Below, in pieces: positions 18,201 through 25,562 of a stretch of DNA of 64,000 nucleotides. The position numbers were made by a program, and so were the translations under genes. The stretch is from Sphingomonas baiyangensis (GTDB lineage Bacteria > Pseudomonadota > Alphaproteobacteria > Sphingomonadales > Sphingomonadaceae). The first letter of the stretch is position 1; the number at the start of each line of letters is the position of its first letter. Under the pieces are notes generated by a model. The model saw only the letters and a program-made list of their open reading frames with translations. It ran no database searches and had not been told where the DNA came from. Location: the NCBI RefSeq assembly GCF_005144715.1, contig NZ_SWKR01000002.1, positions 1 to 64,000 on the forward strand, read 5' to 3'.

Positions 18201-19672
18201 GCGTCGGGCACGCCGCCACCGGCCAGATATGCGCGATAGGCCTCGAAGAACTCGGCGCGGTCGCCCAGCACGCGCGCGAACAGCCCGGTCGCGCGCAGTG
18301 TCTCGAGATAGGCCAGCAGCTGCGCGCTGCTCAGGCCGGCATAGCTGCTCGGCGCGTTGCCGGCGACGAGATAGGCGTAGAAGTCGCCCAGCGCCGCGCG
18401 ATACTGGTCGGCAAAGGCAAGGCCGCCGCTGCCCGATGCGAGCGAGGCGAGATAGGCGTCGAGCAGTGCGCGATCGGCGGTATCAAGACTGGCGGCGAGC
18501 CCTGAATCGCGCAGGAACCGCAGATATTGCTCGATCGTCGCCTGGCTTGCCTGGCCGAACTGCGCCGGATCGCCGCCGCCGCGCACATAGGCCAGATAGG
18601 CTTCGGTCAGGCCGGTGAAGCTGCCGACGAAGCCATTGGCGCTGCCGCCGTCGCGCAGGAACGCGAGATAGGCCTCAGCCAATGCGCGATCGGCGTCGGC
18701 CAGGCTCGACAGCCGGCCGGTGCGCGCCTGGAAGGCGAGAAAGGCGTTAATGTCGGCCACGCTGGCGCCGGTGAAGCTCGAAGGCGCCGCGCCCGAGCGC
18801 AGCAGATCGAGATATTGCCGCAGCAGTCCGGCATAGACCGACAGGAAATCGCCGCCAGCCGTCCCCCGCTCGAGATAGGAGAGATAGGCGCGCACGATGT
18901 CGGGCGACGCGCCCGGAAACGCCTCGCCGCCATAAGGTGCTGCAAGGCGTGCGGCGTAATCGGCGACGAGCGCCAGATCGCCGGTCGGGAAGGTGGCGAG
19001 TGTCGGCGCGGCGACCGCAGCCTCGATCCGCCGCGCGGCGGCGACCACGTCTCCCGACGCGCCGCTCGCCGCCAGTCCCTCACCCAATGCCACGGGCAGG
19101 CCGTTGGCCGCGACCGCGAGCGGCCCGCCGCTGGCGACGGCGTAGACCGGCGCCGCATCGGGCGTGGCCTGCGCACCGATCGCCACCACCTGCGCGACGC
19201 CGCGTGCGTCGCCGCGCCACATCTCGCCGCCGGCGAAGCGCCGCGTACGCTCGCCTGCGCCGATCGTCGCGCTGCCCGTCAGCACATGGCCGCGCACGCC
19301 CTCGGGCGCGACGCTGAAGCTCGCCGCCGAGCCGATGCCACCGACGCGCCCGACGACGCCGCCCGGCATCCGTACCAGCTGCTCGCCGCCGGCGCCGCCT
19401 GCCACCGTGACGCTGCCCGAATAGAGGTCGATGCTGCCATCGGCCTGCACGGCGAAGCTGCCGCTGGCGACGAACGACGCGGTGCCGCCGCCGGCCAGCC
19501 GCAGCTGCGTGATGCCGCTTGCCTGATCGACGCGCTCGCCGCGCTCGGCGCGTTCGGCAAGCGCACGGTCGCTCGCGAACAGGATTTCGCGCGCGCCGGC
19601 GGGCGCCGACAGCGCGGTGAAGGATACGCCCAGCAGCAGCGTGGCGGCGAAGTTGCGATGGATGCGGTTCAT
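15224..19672 (-). CDS. Giant FecR-domain repeat protein with Glu-Pro linkers and two C-terminal beta domains
   Basis: A 1482-residue exported protein. Order of parts: signal peptide (FAATLLLGVSFTALSAPAGA); a FecR-like domain (to about residue 200); a long helical array of AYLAYLExGG-type units arranged in 79-residue tandem repeats (DNA about 17040-18900); a (Glu-Pro)~14 linker (DNA 16917-17002); a Gly/Thr-rich beta domain; a second (Glu-Pro)~7 linker (DNA ~16075-16118); and a second related beta domain. The beta domains resemble the small barrels of Slam-dependent surface proteins. No lipobox is visible, so secretion rather than lipid anchoring is likely. The start has a GAGGGA site; the frame upstream is a shadow. 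It lies 31 bases after the Slam-like gene. Function unknown. Confidence 0.8.
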   Translation of the reverse strand: MNRIHRNFAATLLLGVSFTALSAPAGAREILFASDRALAERAERGERVDQASGITQLRLAGGGTASFVASGSFAVQADGSIDLYSGSVTVAGGAGGEQLVRMPGGVVGRVGGIGSAASFSVAPEGVRGHVLTGSATIGAGERTRRFAGGEMWRGDARGVAQVVAIGAQATPDAAPVYAVASGGPLAVAANGLPVALGEGLAASGASGDVVAAARRIEAAVAAPTLATFPTGDLALVADYAARLAAPYGGEAFPGASPDIVRAYLSYLERGTAGGDFLSVYAGLLRQYLDLLRSGAAPSSFTGASVADINAFLAFQARTGRLSSLADADRALAEAYLAFLRDGGSANGFVGSFTGLTEAYLAYVRGGGDPAQFGQASQATIEQYLRFLRDSGLAASLDTADRALLDAYLASLASGSGGLAFADQYRAALGDFYAYLVAGNAPSSYAGLSSAQLLAYLETLRATGLFARVLGDRAEFFEAYRAYLAGGGVPDAFGALPANVFASYGDALNAYVAYLAGGGLPSAYATLDPALVRRYLEALRASGTFERYLGTNAGFLEAYLAYLEAGGAPDGFGELPANVFAGYASALQAYSSYLEAGGLPSAYSAVDPAVLRQYLEALRASGTLDRFLGADAGFFAAYLAYLESGGAPDGFAQLPATLYTSYASALQAYAAYLATGGIPSAYAALDPATLREYLSALRSAGVLDRFLGQNAAFFTAYLAYLESGGAIDAFGELPANVFAGYGTALQGYFAYLAAGGLPSAYGTVDPLILRQYLEALAAAGLLDRYLGENAGFFAAYLTYLQGGGTVDGFAGLNANIFAGYGDALRAYYAYLAAGGVPTEYTALTQAQINAYLAALEGAGASATFLRDLAGFFTRYYAFVTGGGDPDAFDELPEPEPEPEPEPEPEPEPEPEPEPEPEPEPGTPPPLVGYQGGFDPVIANVNMVVGAPTDRGTIVAGGETGFEASAYTLGENGALLSYRRDTFIRTPGTARVVDVFGNADAVIGRWTDGTNTGANPFVIGPNQGLHYLLTRPTGPGFALPASGRIDYALIAATQPTIADGSLAPGRFEADMALLFGSEIRMAIDGRITMPRATGAYVYSFATAGGLDGPASGASVVTRLGASDHFSTALTASDNAGTCPPGACTLTIQGIFSGDDTRTVGINYIAGRPDRSQSIVGAALFGQRGALPDPEPEPEPEPEPEPPLGSDGVSPAGAIGHSFIFAGASAGESGVAARIQVIDGALVDAAVQGGRGAITLPADTTHVVERGGDRATIGWSRSMNTGYRYVSSTGQGFERTLTGDQAMHLMWMQPATALPTTGIIRYDHIGGTTPTSSSRAMQPGSFTGAMAVDFGTMRAAVTGTVAFGDRSFTFTTPGGLDAPSERLFDNRFFANVPTTNAERGTQVQGYLGGEGGGYAGISYAVRTSSAERIEGVAAFRAAPAGADAAAWARFEAPVAAATPPAPQTMTAPDAAVARALLGDLVSFGR
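16917..17002 (-). repeat. Hexanucleotide tract encoding a Glu-Pro linker
   Basis: About 14 copies of a six-base unit encode alternating Glu-Pro. Codon choice varies between units (CCC/CCG/CCT/CCA with GAG/GAA), which limits replication slippage compared with a perfect repeat. A shorter sister tract of about seven units lies at roughly 16075-16118. Such linkers form stiff rods that space domains away from a cell wall or membrane. Confidence 0.85.
17040..18900 (-). repeat. Tandem ~237-bp coding repeats in the FecR-domain protein
   Basis: Within the giant protein gene, units of about 237 bases (79 residues) recur. The marker PSAY...DP occurs four times with that spacing (DNA near 18104, 17867, 17629 and 17391). 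Each unit contains two ~40-residue half-units built on AYLxYLExGG and YLEALRxSG, and more divergent half-units extend on both sides. Copies differ by many silent and replacement changes, so they are old rather than freshly amplified. The array is coding and not a CRISPR. Confidence 0.8.
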
Positions 19673-19703
19673 GGCTGGTTTCCCTCGAGATTGGGCAGCG
19701 GGA

Positions 19704-21023
19704 TCAGAATTCGAAGCGGATGCCTGCCGAGGCGGTCCAGCGTTCGTGATCGTAGAGCGCGATGTTGCTCCAGTTGCGCGCATAGGTGACGCGGGGGCGC
19801 ACGAAGAGATTGGGCGTGAGCGCGATCTTGACGCCGAGCGACACGTCGACGCGCTCGTCGGCGCGCTTGGCGAGGAACAGCAGATCCTCGCGGTCGTAGC
19901 GGCGCAGGTCGAACGCGACGCCGCCCACCACCGCGACGCCCTGCGCGACGGGAACCTCGGCGCCGACGCTGGCACCGCCGAAGCTGTTGCTGTTGGCGTC
20001 GCCGGCATCGCGGCGCGTCTCCTCGTGCCCGCCGATGACATTGACCGACAGAATGCGCGTCACATAGGCCGCGGCCAGCGCGAAACGGTCGGCATCGCGC
20101 AGCGGATCGCGATCGAAGTTGAAGCGGTTATACTGCGCCGATAGCGACAATGCCTTTCCGCCGCCCAGCAGGTGCGTGTATTGCGCAATCGCGCCATAGG
20201 CCTGGCGAAAGCCCTCGCGCCCCAGCCAGAACTGCTGCACCTGCCCCGACAGCGACACGACGTCGCGATTGGCGAAGCTGTGCGCGAAGCCCGCGGTGCC
20301 GGTGACGCTCGCCTGATCGAAACGGTCGCTGTCGAAATTGTCGCGCCAGTTGCCGAGCACGCTGGCGAACAGCCGGTCCTGCCGCCCGATCGCGGTGACG
20401 GCGCTCACGCCGCCCTGGACCTCGTAGAACTCGTCGGCCTGCGCACGCGCGTCGGCGCCCAGCGTGCCCGGCCCCAGCCCCGCGAACAGCGGGATGGTGA
20501 TCGTCGTCAGCTCGGTCGCGGCATTGATATTGTCGTCATAGCCAATCGATGCGTCGAGAAAGCCGCTGATGTCCGATCCGCCGCCGGCGATCTGCGTGTC
20601 GAGCTGCTGGACCAGCCGGGTGAAGCGCTGGCGCACCGGATCGGGGATCGTCGGATCGTCGACGACGGTGCCGAATTGCTGGCGCGCCGTGTCGGGATCA
20701 CCCGCCATCGCATAGGCGCGTGCCAGCTCGGCGCGGGCAGGGGCGTTGTCGGGCTGCACCGCCAGCACGCGCTGGAAGGCGATGATCGCATCGCCGTGCC
20801 GCCCGGCATCGACGGCGGCGGTGCCCAGCTCGTAATCGAAGGCAGGATCGCCCGCGCGTGTCGCGACCTGCGCCTCAAGCGCGCGATAGCGTGCCTCGGC
20901 TGTGGCCTTGGTCGACTGTGCGGTCTCGTCTGGCGAGGCCCATGCGGCCGGCGCCACGAAGGCCGAAGCCGCCGCAAGCCCCGCCAGCAATCCGCGGTGA
21001 TAGCGTGTCGCGAACCCGATCAT
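19704..21023 (-). CDS. Slam-like TPR plus beta-barrel outer-membrane protein
   Basis: A 439-residue outer-membrane protein. It has a signal peptide (GLLAGLAAASAFVAPAAWA), then TPR helices (PAFDYELGTAAVDAGRHGDAIIAFQRVLAVQPDNAPARAELARAYAMAGD), then a barrel with alternating strands. It ends NWSNIALYDHERWTASAGIRFEF, matching the DUF560 C-terminal signature of surface lipoprotein assembly modulators (Slam, also called type XI secretion). Slam proteins pass a neighbouring substrate through the outer membrane, and their TPR domain handles the substrate in the periplasm. The next gene, 31 bases away, encodes the giant FecR-domain protein, the obvious candidate cargo. Confidence 0.75.
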   Translation of the reverse strand: MIGFATRYHRGLLAGLAAASAFVAPAAWASPDETAQSTKATAEARYRALEAQVATRAGDPAFDYELGTAAVDAGRHGDAIIAFQRVLAVQPDNAPARAELARAYAMAGDPDTARQQFGTVVDDPTIPDPVRQRFTRLVQQLDTQIAGGGSDISGFLDASIGYDDNINAATELTTITIPLFAGLGPGTLGADARAQADEFYEVQGGVSAVTAIGRQDRLFASVLGNWRDNFDSDRFDQASVTGTAGFAHSFANRDVVSLSGQVQQFWLGREGFRQAYGAIAQYTHLLGGGKALSLSAQYNRFNFDRDPLRDADRFALAAAYVTRILSVNVIGGHEETRRDAGDANSNSFGGASVGAEVPVAQGVAVVGGVAFDLRRYDREDLLFLAKRADERVDVSLGVKIALTPNLFVRPRVTYARNWSNIALYDHERWTASAGIRFEF

Positions 21024-21126
21024 ATGTCCCCCTGTGTCAGCACAGGGTTGTTCAGCTATCGGGGTGGGGCGGCGATGTCTGGTTACAAATCCCGTCAGAT
21101 TGCCGACGGCGGCAAAAACACGCCTA

Positions 21127-22764
21127 CTATATCGGCTCGCCGGCGGCGCGCGCGCGGGCGACCATCGCCTCCTGATCGCGGCCGACGCGCAGCAGCAGCG
21201 CGATCAGCAGCGCGACGCTGACCGGCGCCACGAGATTGACCGCGACGATCGCGCCCGCCAGATCGCCGCCGCGCGCATCGCTCACCATGCCTACCGCATA
21301 GGGGCCAATGCCGAGGCCGAAGATCGTCTGGACGACGAAGTAGAAGCTCACCGTCATCCCGCGCATGCGCGGCAGCACCAGATCGTAGAGCACGGCATAG
21401 AGCGGCGGCAGCCACATCGTGAGTACCAGGCTGTAGAGCGAGAAGCGCAGGTAGAAGCTCGCAGCATCGGATGCCGCATAGACCCAGGGCGCAAGCAGCG
21501 GCGACACGCCGAGCGCGAACAGCGTGACCCACACGCGCCCGCGCGGGCTGCCGCGGCTCACCCGGTCGGAAAGCGGCCCCGCGATCAGCGGCCCCGCGAC
21601 GCCGAGCACGACGGCGAGGATGCCGAATTGCAGCCCGACGGCGCTGGGCGACAGCCCATAGCTCGCCATCAGGAACGATGGCGTGAAGCCCATGACTCCA
21701 TAGCTGATGACGCTCTGGCAGGCGCCGACGCCGACGCACATCAGCACCGAGGGCGACGCGCCGATGACGGCGAAGGCAGGCCGGTCGGTGCGGCGCAGCG
21801 TTTGTAGCAAGTTGGCAACCACGAACACGCCGAAGCCCACGACGCTCCATTGCAGCAGATGCGGGCTGACGGCCGCGCCGCCGATCTTCAAAGGCGGCCG
21901 CGGCGAGAAGGCTTCGGCCCAGCCGATCAGTGCCCATGCGCCGGTCAGGATCGCGGCAAGAATGCCCAGATTGAGCGTCCAGGCGCCTGCGCCCGCGCGG
22001 GCTCGTGCCAGCGTGATCCAGTTGGCGCCCGGCGTCACCGCCGTCAGGATGTTGATGCTCGCACGGAACGGTGCCGGATCGGGCGGCGAGACGATGCCGT
22101 CGATCGCGCCGCGCTCGGGTTCGCGCAGCCGCCACATCAACGCGGCGATGGCGAAGCCCGGCATTGCCGCCACCAGAAAGGCGAACTGCCAGCCTGCCAG
22201 ACCCAGCGGCGCGCCGCTCGCGGCATGGCGTGCATTCCACCAGTCGGCCGCGAAGCCGCCCAGCATCAGCGATCCGCCGAGCCCCAGCGCGATCGCCGAT
22301 GCGAACACCGCCATCACCAGGCCACGTCGGCGCTTGGGGAAATAGTCGTAGAGCAGGCTGGTGCCGGCGGGCTGTGCCGACGCCTCACCGATGCCCACGC
22401 CGAGCCGCGACAGCGCGAGCAGCAGAAAGCCGCCGGCAAAGGCCGCGGCTGCGGTCGACAGCGACCAGAAGAAGATCGACACCGACAGCAGCCGCGTGCG
22501 TATCCAGCCATCGGCGAGCCGCCCGAGCGGCAGCGAGAACAGCGCGTAGAACAGCGCGAAGACGGTGCCGTACAGCAGCCCCATCTCGGCATCGCCGATA
22601 CCGAGATCGGCCTTGATCGCCGGTGCCAGGATCGCAAGGATGTTGCGATCGAGCATGCTGACGACCTGCGCGGCGCCCACCAGCGCCAGCGCATACCAGC
22701 CGCCCGGCAAGGGGCGGGTGCCATCGGCCAGTGAAGCCGGCTGCGCTGCGGCGCGATCGATCAT
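21127..22764 (-). CDS. MFS transporter, spinster-like, last gene of the ligW operon
   Basis: A 545-residue, 12-helix MFS carrier. It shows the N-terminal motif VVSMLDRNILAILAPAIKADLGI and the loop GRLADGWIRTRLL of the spinster/hexuronate-like branch common in sphingomonads. A long loop follows helix 6 (EPERGAIDGIVSPPDPAPF). It lies 31 bases downstream of ligW on the same strand, so it probably moves an aromatic substrate or product of that pathway across the inner membrane. It is not of the AAHS branch, unlike the carrier at 7064, so the two probably carry different compounds. Confidence 0.85.
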   Translation of the reverse strand: MIDRAAAQPASLADGTRPLPGGWYALALVGAAQVVSMLDRNILAILAPAIKADLGIGDAEMGLLYGTVFALFYALFSLPLGRLADGWIRTRLLSVSIFFWSLSTAAAAFAGGFLLLALSRLGVGIGEASAQPAGTSLLYDYFPKRRRGLVMAVFASAIALGLGGSLMLGGFAADWWNARHAASGAPLGLAGWQFAFLVAAMPGFAIAALMWRLREPERGAIDGIVSPPDPAPFRASINILTAVTPGANWITLARARAGAGAWTLNLGILAAILTGAWALIGWAEAFSPRPPLKIGGAAVSPHLLQWSVVGFGVFVVANLLQTLRRTDRPAFAVIGASPSVLMCVGVGACQSVISYGVMGFTPSFLMASYGLSPSAVGLQFGILAVVLGVAGPLIAGPLSDRVSRGSPRGRVWVTLFALGVSPLLAPWVYAASDAASFYLRFSLYSLVLTMWLPPLYAVLYDLVLPRMRGMTVSFYFVVQTIFGLGIGPYAVGMVSDARGGDLAGAIVAVNLVAPVSVALLIALLLRVGRDQEAMVARARAAGEPI

Positions 22765-22795
22765 ACTGCTACTCCGTCGATCGCGCCTGTCGCGC

Positions 22796-23848
22796 TCAAA
22801 GCTTGAAGACGCGCTCGGCGTTGGTCTGCATCAGCTTCTTCTTGGCCGCGTCCGAAATGTCGAGCAGGTCGTGCGCGCGCACCTCGTCGGCGACGTATTC
22901 GTAAGGATAGTCCATCGCGTACATCACGCGATCCTCGCCCATCACCTCGTGCATCAGCTTGATCGCGGGCGGGAAGGGTAGGCCGCTCGTGGTCGCCAGA
23001 ACATTCTCGCGCATATAGCCGAACATGTCCTTCTTGAGCGGCTTCAGCCGCTCGTAGCGCTGCGAGCGCACGCCGGCCTGGTGCATGTAGTTGATGCGAT
23101 ACAGCCAGTAGGGGATCGCCTCGCCTCCATGCCCCACCGCGATCTGCAGATCGGGATAGCGATCGAAGATGCCCGTGGTGATGAGCCGAAGCAGGTGCAT
23201 CCCCGTCTCGACGCCGAAGCCGAAGATTGCGCCGTCGAGCCCGGCCTCCACCATGCCGCCGATCATGCTGTCGGGCAGCGTCTGCGGATGGATGTAGAGC
23301 AGCTGGCCGGTATCGGCCAATGCGCGGAAGATGGGGTCGAACTGCGGCTCGTCGAGATAATGGCCCTGCGTGTGGCTGTTCACCATCACGCCACGAAAGC
23401 CCATTTCGGCGCCGCGGCGGATCTCGGCGGCCGACCATTCGGGGTCCTGCGGCGCGATCGAGGTCATGCCGACGAAGCGGGTCGGATGCGCCTGGCAGCG
23501 CTCGGCCAGATAGTCGTTGGCGCGCTGCACCATGGCCTTGGCCTCCTCGGTGTCGAGCAAGGGCTGCACGCCCGGCGAGGTGAGCGACAGGATGGCGACG
23601 TCGATGCCCGTCGCGTCCATGTCGGCCAGCCGGCGCTCGCCAAGGTCGAGCAGCCGGTCGATGATGAGCGTCGCGCGCTCCGAAGGCGAGGTTGCGTAGA
23701 AGCCCCAGAGCGAGACCATGCCCTTGTCGGCGGTGCCATCCTTCACCATCCGCAGATAGGCATCGATCTGCTCGCGCGTGGCAAAGGCTTCCTCGGTGGC
23801 GATGCGCTTGTAGCCGCGATCGCCGCCGGTCTTGAGTTCATGGGTCAT
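22796..23848 (-). CDS. ligW: 5-carboxyvanillate decarboxylase (LigW family)
   Basis: A 350-residue enzyme that removes the 5-carboxyl of 5-carboxyvanillate to give vanillate, a late step in 5,5'-dehydrodivanillate (biphenyl lignin dimer) breakdown. The sequence follows what I recall of SYK-6 LigW closely: GYKRIATEEAFATRE at the start, RMVKDGTADKGMVSLWGFYATSP, DLGERRLADMDATGID, LYIHPQTLPDSMI, AIFGFGVETGMHLLRL, MHQAGVRSQRYERLKPLKK and VMYAMDYPYEYVADEVRA. Metal ligands expected are Glu19, the His of YIHP (about 188) and the Asp of MDYPY (about 314). Dependence on Mn2+ is known for the family. It is three bases downstream of the aldehyde dehydrogenase gene, in one operon. Confidence 0.9.
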   Translation of the reverse strand: MTHELKTGGDRGYKRIATEEAFATREQIDAYLRMVKDGTADKGMVSLWGFYATSPSERATLIIDRLLDLGERRLADMDATGIDVAILSLTSPGVQPLLDTEEAKAMVQRANDYLAERCQAHPTRFVGMTSIAPQDPEWSAAEIRRGAEMGFRGVMVNSHTQGHYLDEPQFDPIFRALADTGQLLYIHPQTLPDSMIGGMVEAGLDGAIFGFGVETGMHLLRLITTGIFDRYPDLQIAVGHGGEAIPYWLYRINYMHQAGVRSQRYERLKPLKKDMFGYMRENVLATTSGLPFPPAIKLMHEVMGEDRVMYAMDYPYEYVADEVRAHDLLDISDAAKKKLMQTNAERVFKL

Positions 23849-23851
23849 CGC

Positions 23852-25279
23852 TTATCCCTCGTGAATTGCCTTGGTGACGAAGCACGCCTCGACGCCTTCG
23901 GGCCCGTCCTCCGATCCGTGACCCGACCATTTCACCCCGCCAAAGGGCGAATCGGCGCCGCCGATCATCGTGGTGTTGATGCCCACCATGCCGCTCTCGA
24001 CATCGCGCGCGATGCGGCGCTGGCGCTTGGCGTTCGGCGTCCAGGCATAGGCGGCAAGGCCATAGGGCAAGCGGTTCGCCTCTTCGATCATCGCATCCTC
24101 GCTGGCGAAAGGATTGATGATGGCGACGGGGCCGAACGGCTCCTCGTGCATGATGTCGGCATCGAGCGGCACTTCGGACAATACGCTGGGCTTGTAGAAA
24201 TAGCCGCGATTGCCGATGCGCTCGCCGCCGGTGTGCAGCGTAGCACCCTTGTCCTTCGCGTTGCCGATCAGCCGCTCCATCGCGTCGGGGCGGCGCGGAT
24301 TGGCCATCGGACCCATCTGCGTGCCCGCCTCAAGCCCATCGCCCACCTTCACCGCCGCCGCGCGCTCGGCAAAGCCGATGCGGAAGCGCTCGAACACGTC
24401 CTCCTGCACAATGAAGCGCGTCGGCGACACGCAGACCTGGCCTGCGTTGCGATATTTTGATGCGACCATCGTATCGAGCACCTGGTCGACGTCGACATCG
24501 TCGAACACCAGCACCGGGCCGTGGCCGCCCAACTCCATCGTCGTGCGCTTGCAATCCTCGGCCGCGAGCTTGGCCAGATGCTTGCCCACCACGGTCGATC
24601 CGGTGAAGCTCAGCTTGCGGATCACCGGGCTGCCCAGCAGATGGCGCGAAACCTCGTCGGGCACGCCGAACACCGCCTGCGCCACTTCCTTGGGCAGGCC
24701 CGCGTCGATCAGGCATTGCAGCACGCCGAGCGCCGAAGCCGGCGTCTCCTCGGCGGCCTTCAGGATCACCGAACAGCCCGCCGCGATCGGCGCGCCGAGC
24801 TTGCGGCCCGGATTGCCGAGCGGGAAGTTCCACGGCGCGAAGGCGGCCACCGGCCCCACCGGCTCCTTCGTCACCGTCGATCGCTGGCCTGCCGGGCGCA
24901 CCAGCGTGCGGCCATAGATGCGGAACACCTCGCCGGCATAGAAATTGAACAGGCCGACATTCATCATCACTTCGATCTTGGCTTCGGCAAAGGGCTTGCC
25001 TTCCTCCATCGTGGCGATGCGCGCGAGATCCTCCTGCCGTTCGAGCAAAAGGCGCGCGGCGCCCTGCAGCACCGCGGCGCGCTGATGCGGCGTCGAATCG
25101 CGCCAGATGCGAAAGCCCTTCGCGGCGGTGTCGAGCGCACGATCGAGATCGGCGGCATCGGCCAGCGGCAGTTCGGCCAGCGTCTCGCCGGTCGCGGGGT
25201 TGACGACGGCGTGCGTGCGGCGGCTGCCGCCCGAAACGCGTTCGCCGTCGATCACCATGTGAAGGTCGGGATAGGTCAT
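23852..25279 (-). CDS. NAD(P)-dependent aldehyde dehydrogenase (succinate-semialdehyde type)
   Basis: A 475-residue aldehyde dehydrogenase. The motif AFAPWNFPLGNPGRKLGAPIAAG, the catalytic Glu in TMELGGHGPVLVFDD, the Cys nucleophile in RNAGQVCVSPTRFIVQ and EEPFGPVAIINPF are all intact. The closest family by eye is the GabD/succinate-semialdehyde branch. In this operon, between a 52-residue protein and ligW, it may oxidise an aromatic aldehyde such as a vanillin derivative, or a semialdehyde from the ring-cleavage fragment of a lignin dimer; the sequence does not decide. The four-gene set 25486-21127 runs in one direction with short gaps. Confidence 0.88.
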   Translation of the reverse strand: MTYPDLHMVIDGERVSGGSRRTHAVVNPATGETLAELPLADAADLDRALDTAAKGFRIWRDSTPHQRAAVLQGAARLLLERQEDLARIATMEEGKPFAEAKIEVMMNVGLFNFYAGEVFRIYGRTLVRPAGQRSTVTKEPVGPVAAFAPWNFPLGNPGRKLGAPIAAGCSVILKAAEETPASALGVLQCLIDAGLPKEVAQAVFGVPDEVSRHLLGSPVIRKLSFTGSTVVGKHLAKLAAEDCKRTTMELGGHGPVLVFDDVDVDQVLDTMVASKYRNAGQVCVSPTRFIVQEDVFERFRIGFAERAAAVKVGDGLEAGTQMGPMANPRRPDAMERLIGNAKDKGATLHTGGERIGNRGYFYKPSVLSEVPLDADIMHEEPFGPVAIINPFASEDAMIEEANRLPYGLAAYAWTPNAKRQRRIARDVESGMVGINTTMIGGADSPFGGVKWSGHGSEDGPEGVEACFVTKAIHEG

Positions 25280-25327
25280 TGCTTCATCCTGTCAGGCCGC
25301 ATCGGCGCGGCGGGTAGGGGCAGGGGG

Positions 25328-25486
25328 TCAGGCGCCGGCCTTGGCGATCGCGGCGGCATCGTCGCCAACCGCCTGTTCGACGGCGTCGGGGCCGGCAGGC
25401 TCGCGTGGGGCTTCGAGATGCGTCACGCGGCGCGTCAGTTCGGCAAGCGCGCGTTCCAGCGCCGCGATCCGATCTTCGTCGGTCAT
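25328..25486 (-). CDS. 52-residue protein heading the ligW operon
   Basis: A short gene with a strong ribosome site (AGGAGCGGAT directly before the ATG). It reads MTDEDRIAALERALAELTRR, then VTHLEAPREPAGPD and a short Ala-rich tail to a TGA. The first ~25 residues form a heptad-like amphipathic helix (I/L/L/L spacing), suggesting a small coiled-coil oligomer. It ends 48 bases before the aldehyde dehydrogenase start. No known family is recognised. It may be a small subunit or stabiliser for an enzyme of the operon; that is speculation. Its start context and codon pattern match its neighbours. Confidence 0.65.
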   Translation of the reverse strand: MTDEDRIAALERALAELTRRVTHLEAPREPAGPDAVEQAVGDDAAAIAKAGA

Positions 25487-25531
25487 ATCCGCTCCTGATA
25501 GTCTTGTATCGAAACCGGAATGCGGCGTGAT

Positions 25532-25547
25532 CGTTGATTAGTCAACG
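25532..25547. promoter_or_regulatory. 16-bp inverted repeat before the ligW operon
   Basis: CGTTGA-TTAG-TCAACG is a perfect inverted repeat with a 4-base spacer, placed between the folB stop and the 52-residue gene start. The same arms with another spacer (CATC) occur at 9114-9129, where they cover a -35 box, and both are preceded by GAT. This fits an operator shared by two aromatic-acid promoters. It could also contribute a weak hairpin after folB, but no T-run follows. Confidence 0.5.
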
Positions 25548-25562
25548 TCCTGTAGGTTCGAA

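Noticed and set aside
17040..18900. Regular repeats that could suggest a CRISPR array
   Set aside because: The period is about 237 bases, repeats are coding and diverged, and there are no identical short repeats with unique spacers.
25532..25547. FNR/FixK-type box
   Set aside because: The arms contain TTGA and TCAA, but FNR sites have TTGAT-N4-ATCAA (14 bases); here the spacing is 12, and an identical-arm copy elsewhere points to a different regulator.
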